Translations under genes and position numbers: made by a program
Notes under the pieces: generated by a model
Seen by the model: only the letters and a program-made list of their open reading frames with translations
Database searches by the model: none
Told to the model about the DNA's origin: nothing
Part shown: piece after piece, positions 61,099-64,000 of the stretch
How positions within the stretch are numbered: position 1 is the first letter of the stretch
How the letters are laid out: every line of letters starts with the position of its first letter
Assembly (NCBI GenBank): GCA_002286715.1
Contig: NSJX01000006.1
Location: 186,001-250,000, forward strand
Source: Dentipellis sp. KUC8613
Taxonomy: Eukaryota; Basidiomycota; Agaricomycetes; Russulales; Hericiaceae
Reading direction: 5' to 3'
DNA length: 64,000 bases

Positions 61099-61739
61099 GG
61101 TCTCTCGCCTCCATCATCTTCTCTCTTTTTTTGCTTCATCTCGTCTCCGCGCGCCCACACTACACGCGCCCACCCATCTACATACATCACACCCCCCGTT
61201 GTCCCGTGTTCATTCTTCCATTCACTCTCCCCACGATGATATTTTTTGATCGGCTGCATGGATGGTACTGACCGTGTTGAGGAGGAAAGAGGAACAAGCG
61301 TCAAGCCCCGGGAGGAGGAATAATCGTCGTCGTCTGCGGACTCGCTTTATATGAGTGCAGTTCGCCAGTCTTGTATACTATCCGCTCGTTTCGTTTTTGC
61401 TGCATCATAAAACTATACGCATCACGCATGCACACGCAAACACATGGTCTTTTTGTTCTGTAGGGGATATCGATCTTGGGACGGTCAATGCAATGCGATC
61501 CGGATTCCTGGACCGCAGGCCTAGCCTAGAGGCAGCTACACTATATGATGCAAGTGCATAGACATGTCAGGTCTGTCGTCGTTCACGATCAAAGGCTCTG
61601 CCCGGGAAACGACTATGTCTCTTCCTTGTCGAGGTCAGCAATAGAGAAAAGTTCAAGTAAAGCTTGCGCAAGTGACCAAGACACTCACTACTTGACATCG
61701 TAGTCAAAATTATTGAAGGAGGCTGTCATTCTTCCCAGT
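61099..61739. other. 3' flank of ILV2
   Basis: About 640 bp with C/T-rich then AT-richer DNA; no gene recognised. Confidence 0.55.
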
Positions 61740-61833
61740 TTCGGATACGGGGAATCGAACCCCGAGCTACCGCGTATATTACATGATGAGGCCTAATGAG
61801 AGGCGGTAATGTTAGCCATTACACCATATCCGA
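61740..61833 (-). tRNA. trnE-CUC: tRNA-Glu (CUC) with 22-nt intron
   Basis: Read on the minus strand. The acceptor stem TCGGATA (61833-61827) pairs perfectly with TATCCGA (61747-61741), with discriminator A at 61740. The D-arm region GTGTAATGGCTAACAT matches fungal tRNA-Glu. The anticodon stem ACCGC (61807-61803) pairs with GCGGT (61773-61769). The anticodon is CTC (61800-61798), followed by A37. The T arm is CGGGG-TTCGATT-CCCCG. An intron of 22 nt (61796-61775) lies one base after the anticodon, the canonical place for tRNA introns. The mature length is 72 nt before CCA. Confidence 0.93.
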
Positions 61834-62234
61834 TATGATAAACACAATCTAAAAAATCATACGTGGCGTTCAAAAAGCAAACAATCTGGAGGGGGCCAAA
61901 GGTATGTTCAACAGCAATTACATCCCGCTGGACGAAGACGTGATCTTTATAAGAGCTCACAAAATGTCGTGTCAGCGCCATGCTCATGCAGCGGGCCGAG
62001 TCGACAGCGTGCGTAGGTGCCGCGTAGTGGTGGGGATAGCGGCATCAGATTGCATAGGGTGTCCGATAGAAGTACATACAACAGTAATACAACAGCGCTA
62101 GCGTAAAGTTACACGGCTGTGCGAGGATTATACTAGTAACAGGTAACAAAACAGAGAGCGTGAAAAGTGTCCGATTCTTTCGTGCCCGTGTGGCGGGGTG
62201 GGGCAAGATACTCGTGACGAAAGCTGTTGGTCCT
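61834..62234. other. Intergenic, tRNA to wall-protein gene
   Basis: About 400 bp, AT-richer than average, with no gene recognised. It contains the tRNA upstream flank and the 3' UTR of the secreted protein gene. Confidence 0.5.
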
Positions 62235-62792
62235 TCAGCTGGTGGTGATCAAGAAAGGATCGCTGTCATCTCCGGAGTCGCCGAAGACTAAAGACACAGA
62301 AATCGCTTATGAGAGGCAGACAAGAGCGGGAAAGAGAACTGGGGACTTACAGACTAGGAAATATTGTCCAGCGTCGACGTTAGGGACTGTCACTTCAATC
62401 CGGCCGTCCAGGACGTTAAATCCAGAAGCCAAAGTGACTGCAATTTATCAAGTGAGACAATGCCAATGGTAGATGCTCCGGCCGTGCTTACTAGGGAGGA
62501 TGATAGTCTCCCAACCAAGCTTGATCGTGCCGACGGGATTCGTGATGTTCACAGGCGCATCCGAAGTGTCCCTGAGAATTGATGGTCAGTAATTAGCGCG
62601 ACAATAATAACAATGAGGGACCTACCAGGTGACATTATGGCGCTGGCCGACCATCCATACCGTACCTTCGTGAGGGTAGGTAACCCGCGGGGCATAGACG
62701 TCCCGTGGCTCGAGGGGGGCAGCTGCCACAACGCTCGACAGCGCCATGGCAAAGAGGGCGAAAGAGCTCGTGAAGATGTTCGTAAACTTCAT
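62235..62792 (-). CDS. Small secreted cell-wall-type protein (Kre9/Knh1-like fold)
   Basis: Four exons on the minus strand: 62792-62626, 62571-62492, 62437-62351 and 62287-62235, giving 128 aa. The signal peptide is FALFAMALSSVVAAA, followed by PLEPRDVY. The mature part has YPHEGTVWMVGQRHNVTWDT, NITNPVGTIKLG and FNVLDGRIEVTVPNVDAGQY, and closes with FFGDSGDDSDPFLITTS. The pattern TVW...GxxHNVTWDTS...LFGDSG is that of the Kre9/Knh1 N-terminal domain family (PF10342), which includes many small secreted Agaricomycete proteins. Unlike GPI-anchored relatives, it has no Ser-rich stalk or hydrophobic C-terminus, so it should be released. A TATA box lies about 80 bp upstream. Confidence 0.85.
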
Positions 62793-62868
62793 GGCGGACG
62801 TAAACAGTAGTGGTTTGGAGTGTGTGTTTGTAGACTTGAAGCCTGTAGGTTCGGGACGCACGCACCTG

Positions 62869-62876
62869 GCTTTTTA
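62869..62876 (-). promoter_or_regulatory. TATA box of the secreted wall-protein gene
   Basis: TATAAAAA on the minus strand, 77 bp before the ATG at 62792. Strong TATA boxes are typical of highly or conditionally expressed secreted proteins. Confidence 0.6.
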
Positions 62877-64000
62877 TACGACGCATAGAGCGGAACGTTG
62901 AGGCCGCTACGAGACTTCGAAGCGTCGAGCGCCTCGTAGACTGAGCGGCGCTGGCGGAAATGAGAGCGCAGGCCTCCTCCGGATCGCTCTTGACGCTCCA
63001 GAGGACGGGTGGGCGCGCCGTGCCGCGACTCCTACACCGCGAAAGCCTAAAGTAAACCTGCCCCAAGAGGCTAGACGGCCGATCCAGAGTGTGCTTAGGA
63101 TAGAAAGGCGCCAGGTCGGCCGTGGATGATGCACGACTGCCCGCAGGCCAGATTGAGAACACTCGGGCCTCGAGGCAGGAAATGGTAGCACGAGGACACG
63201 GTAGCACGAGGGCCACTCGGAGGTAGGCGGCAGCTGGCTTTGACGCGCTCCGATATTGGCCCAGCGTCTTCCATTCCCACGAGCAGTCGTCCAGAGGGGG
63301 GCCGTCTGGCCTCGAAGTTATGAGTGATATGACTTTTTGGAGCACCGGAGTCTAGGTTTGTCTTGAGTCGGTCCAGCGAACGTAAGAGAACTGTGCACCA
63401 CATAGACGCCACCTAGGTCTGCAGAGCTGAGGCGTAAAACACTCCACAAGGGGAAAGACCACTGTAGAACGGCGAGGAAAAGGAGAACAGCAGCAAGGCG
63501 ATAATGTCAGTAATTAAGGGTCAGCAGATTTGTAGTGCGACCGAATCAGTCACTGTATAATTGTTAGTCTCTTGGATCTTTGACGTTCAGGGTATATGGG
63601 AAAATGTTGAAGCCAATACCTGCGCAAATAGATGGGCAAAAGAAACTTAATTGAATCCGGGGGAAAGCGGAATGCTGGAGGGACGCAGATACAGAATTTT
63701 TGAGCGGAAGCAGAAAAGAAGAGCTTAGCAGAATTGGCCAGGGAGGTCGAAGAACCAACAATTGTAAGACGGAAGCCCAGTAGTAGGAAGATGAAGCAGA
63801 TGCCCGGTGCCTCATCTCGTGCCTTGAGCATTTCCAGGAAGAAAAAGAAAGTAAACGGGCAGCCTTGACGATAGAGTGCGAGCCATGGGCGTGGAGGCGT
63901 CGCAGGCCGCGGACGTAGGCAGAAAAGCAATAAGAGTTGGATGATCGGCCTGCAAGCCTGGTATCCATGCGAGGCCTTCCAGCGGGACTGAGATACCGGG
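62877..64000. other. Window end, no gene recognised
   Basis: About 1.1 kb upstream of the wall-protein gene. Minus-strand frames at 63550-63968 are Ser/Leu-rich without a motif, signal peptide or splice sites. Probably promoter or intergenic DNA. Confidence 0.45.

Overview
The window is eukaryotic nuclear DNA from a filamentous basidiomycete, most likely an Agaricomycete; a polypore-type genome is a guess. It is GC-rich with short (about 50-70 nt) GT-AG introns, and its gene models match fungal families. It holds 20 protein-coding genes I can reconstruct well, one lower-confidence small secreted ORF, one intron-containing tRNA gene and one clear non-autonomous transposon. Coordinates come from splicing by eye; in the models where I summed exon lengths, the total is a multiple of three.

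Layout. 0-2 kb: no convincing gene, a short tandem repeat. 2-4.2 kb: MFS drug/polyamine-type transporter (+). 5.5-8.1 kb: Asi1/Asi3-like membrane RING E3 (-), head-to-head with PGS1 phosphatidylglycerophosphate synthase (+, to 10.1 kb). 10.4-11.7 kb: WD40-only paralogue of Cdc4 (-). 12.5-13.7 kb: MDM12 (+). 13.9-16.3 kb: ELP3 (-). 16.6-19.0 kb: YND1-like apyrase (+). 19.9-20.8 kb: 848-bp hAT-like element with 33-bp inverted ends and a perfect 8-bp target duplication. 21-23.4 kb: PWWP-domain protein (-). 23.7-25.4 kb: a small membrane protein and a GPI-anchored secreted protein (-). 28.3-32.3 kb: Zn2Cys6/fungal_trans transcription factor (-) with about 6 kb of gene-free DNA upstream. 38.3-41.9 kb: cupin (-) head-to-head with the full-length F-box/WD40 Cdc4 (+). 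43-45 kb: PPIL1 cyclophilin (-) head-to-head with DTD1 (+). 47.3-48.9 kb: nucleotide-sugar transporter (+). 50.7-52 kb: mitoribosomal Mrp51 (+). 52.0-56.1 kb: HYPK (-) head-to-head with UPF1 (+). 56.8-61.1 kb: mitochondrial tRNA 2-thiouridylase SLM3/MTU1 (-) head-to-head with ILV2 (+). 61.7 kb: tRNA-Glu(CUC) (-). 62.2-62.8 kb: small secreted wall-type protein (-). The last 1.2 kb is empty.

Themes. Most genes are housekeeping: mitochondrial biogenesis (PGS1, MDM12, MRP51, SLM3, ILV2), tRNA modification and translation quality (ELP3, SLM3, DTD1, UPF1, HYPK, a tRNA) and ubiquitin ligation (Asi-like RING, Cdc4). Several are divergent pairs sharing 140-310 bp. The most noteworthy items are the hAT-like element with its intact target duplication, the F-box-less Cdc4 paralogue, a GC-AG intron in UPF1, a perfect 95-bp tandem duplication, and the long gene-free region beside the transcription factor. 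I see no gene cluster that looks like a new defence or biosynthetic system.
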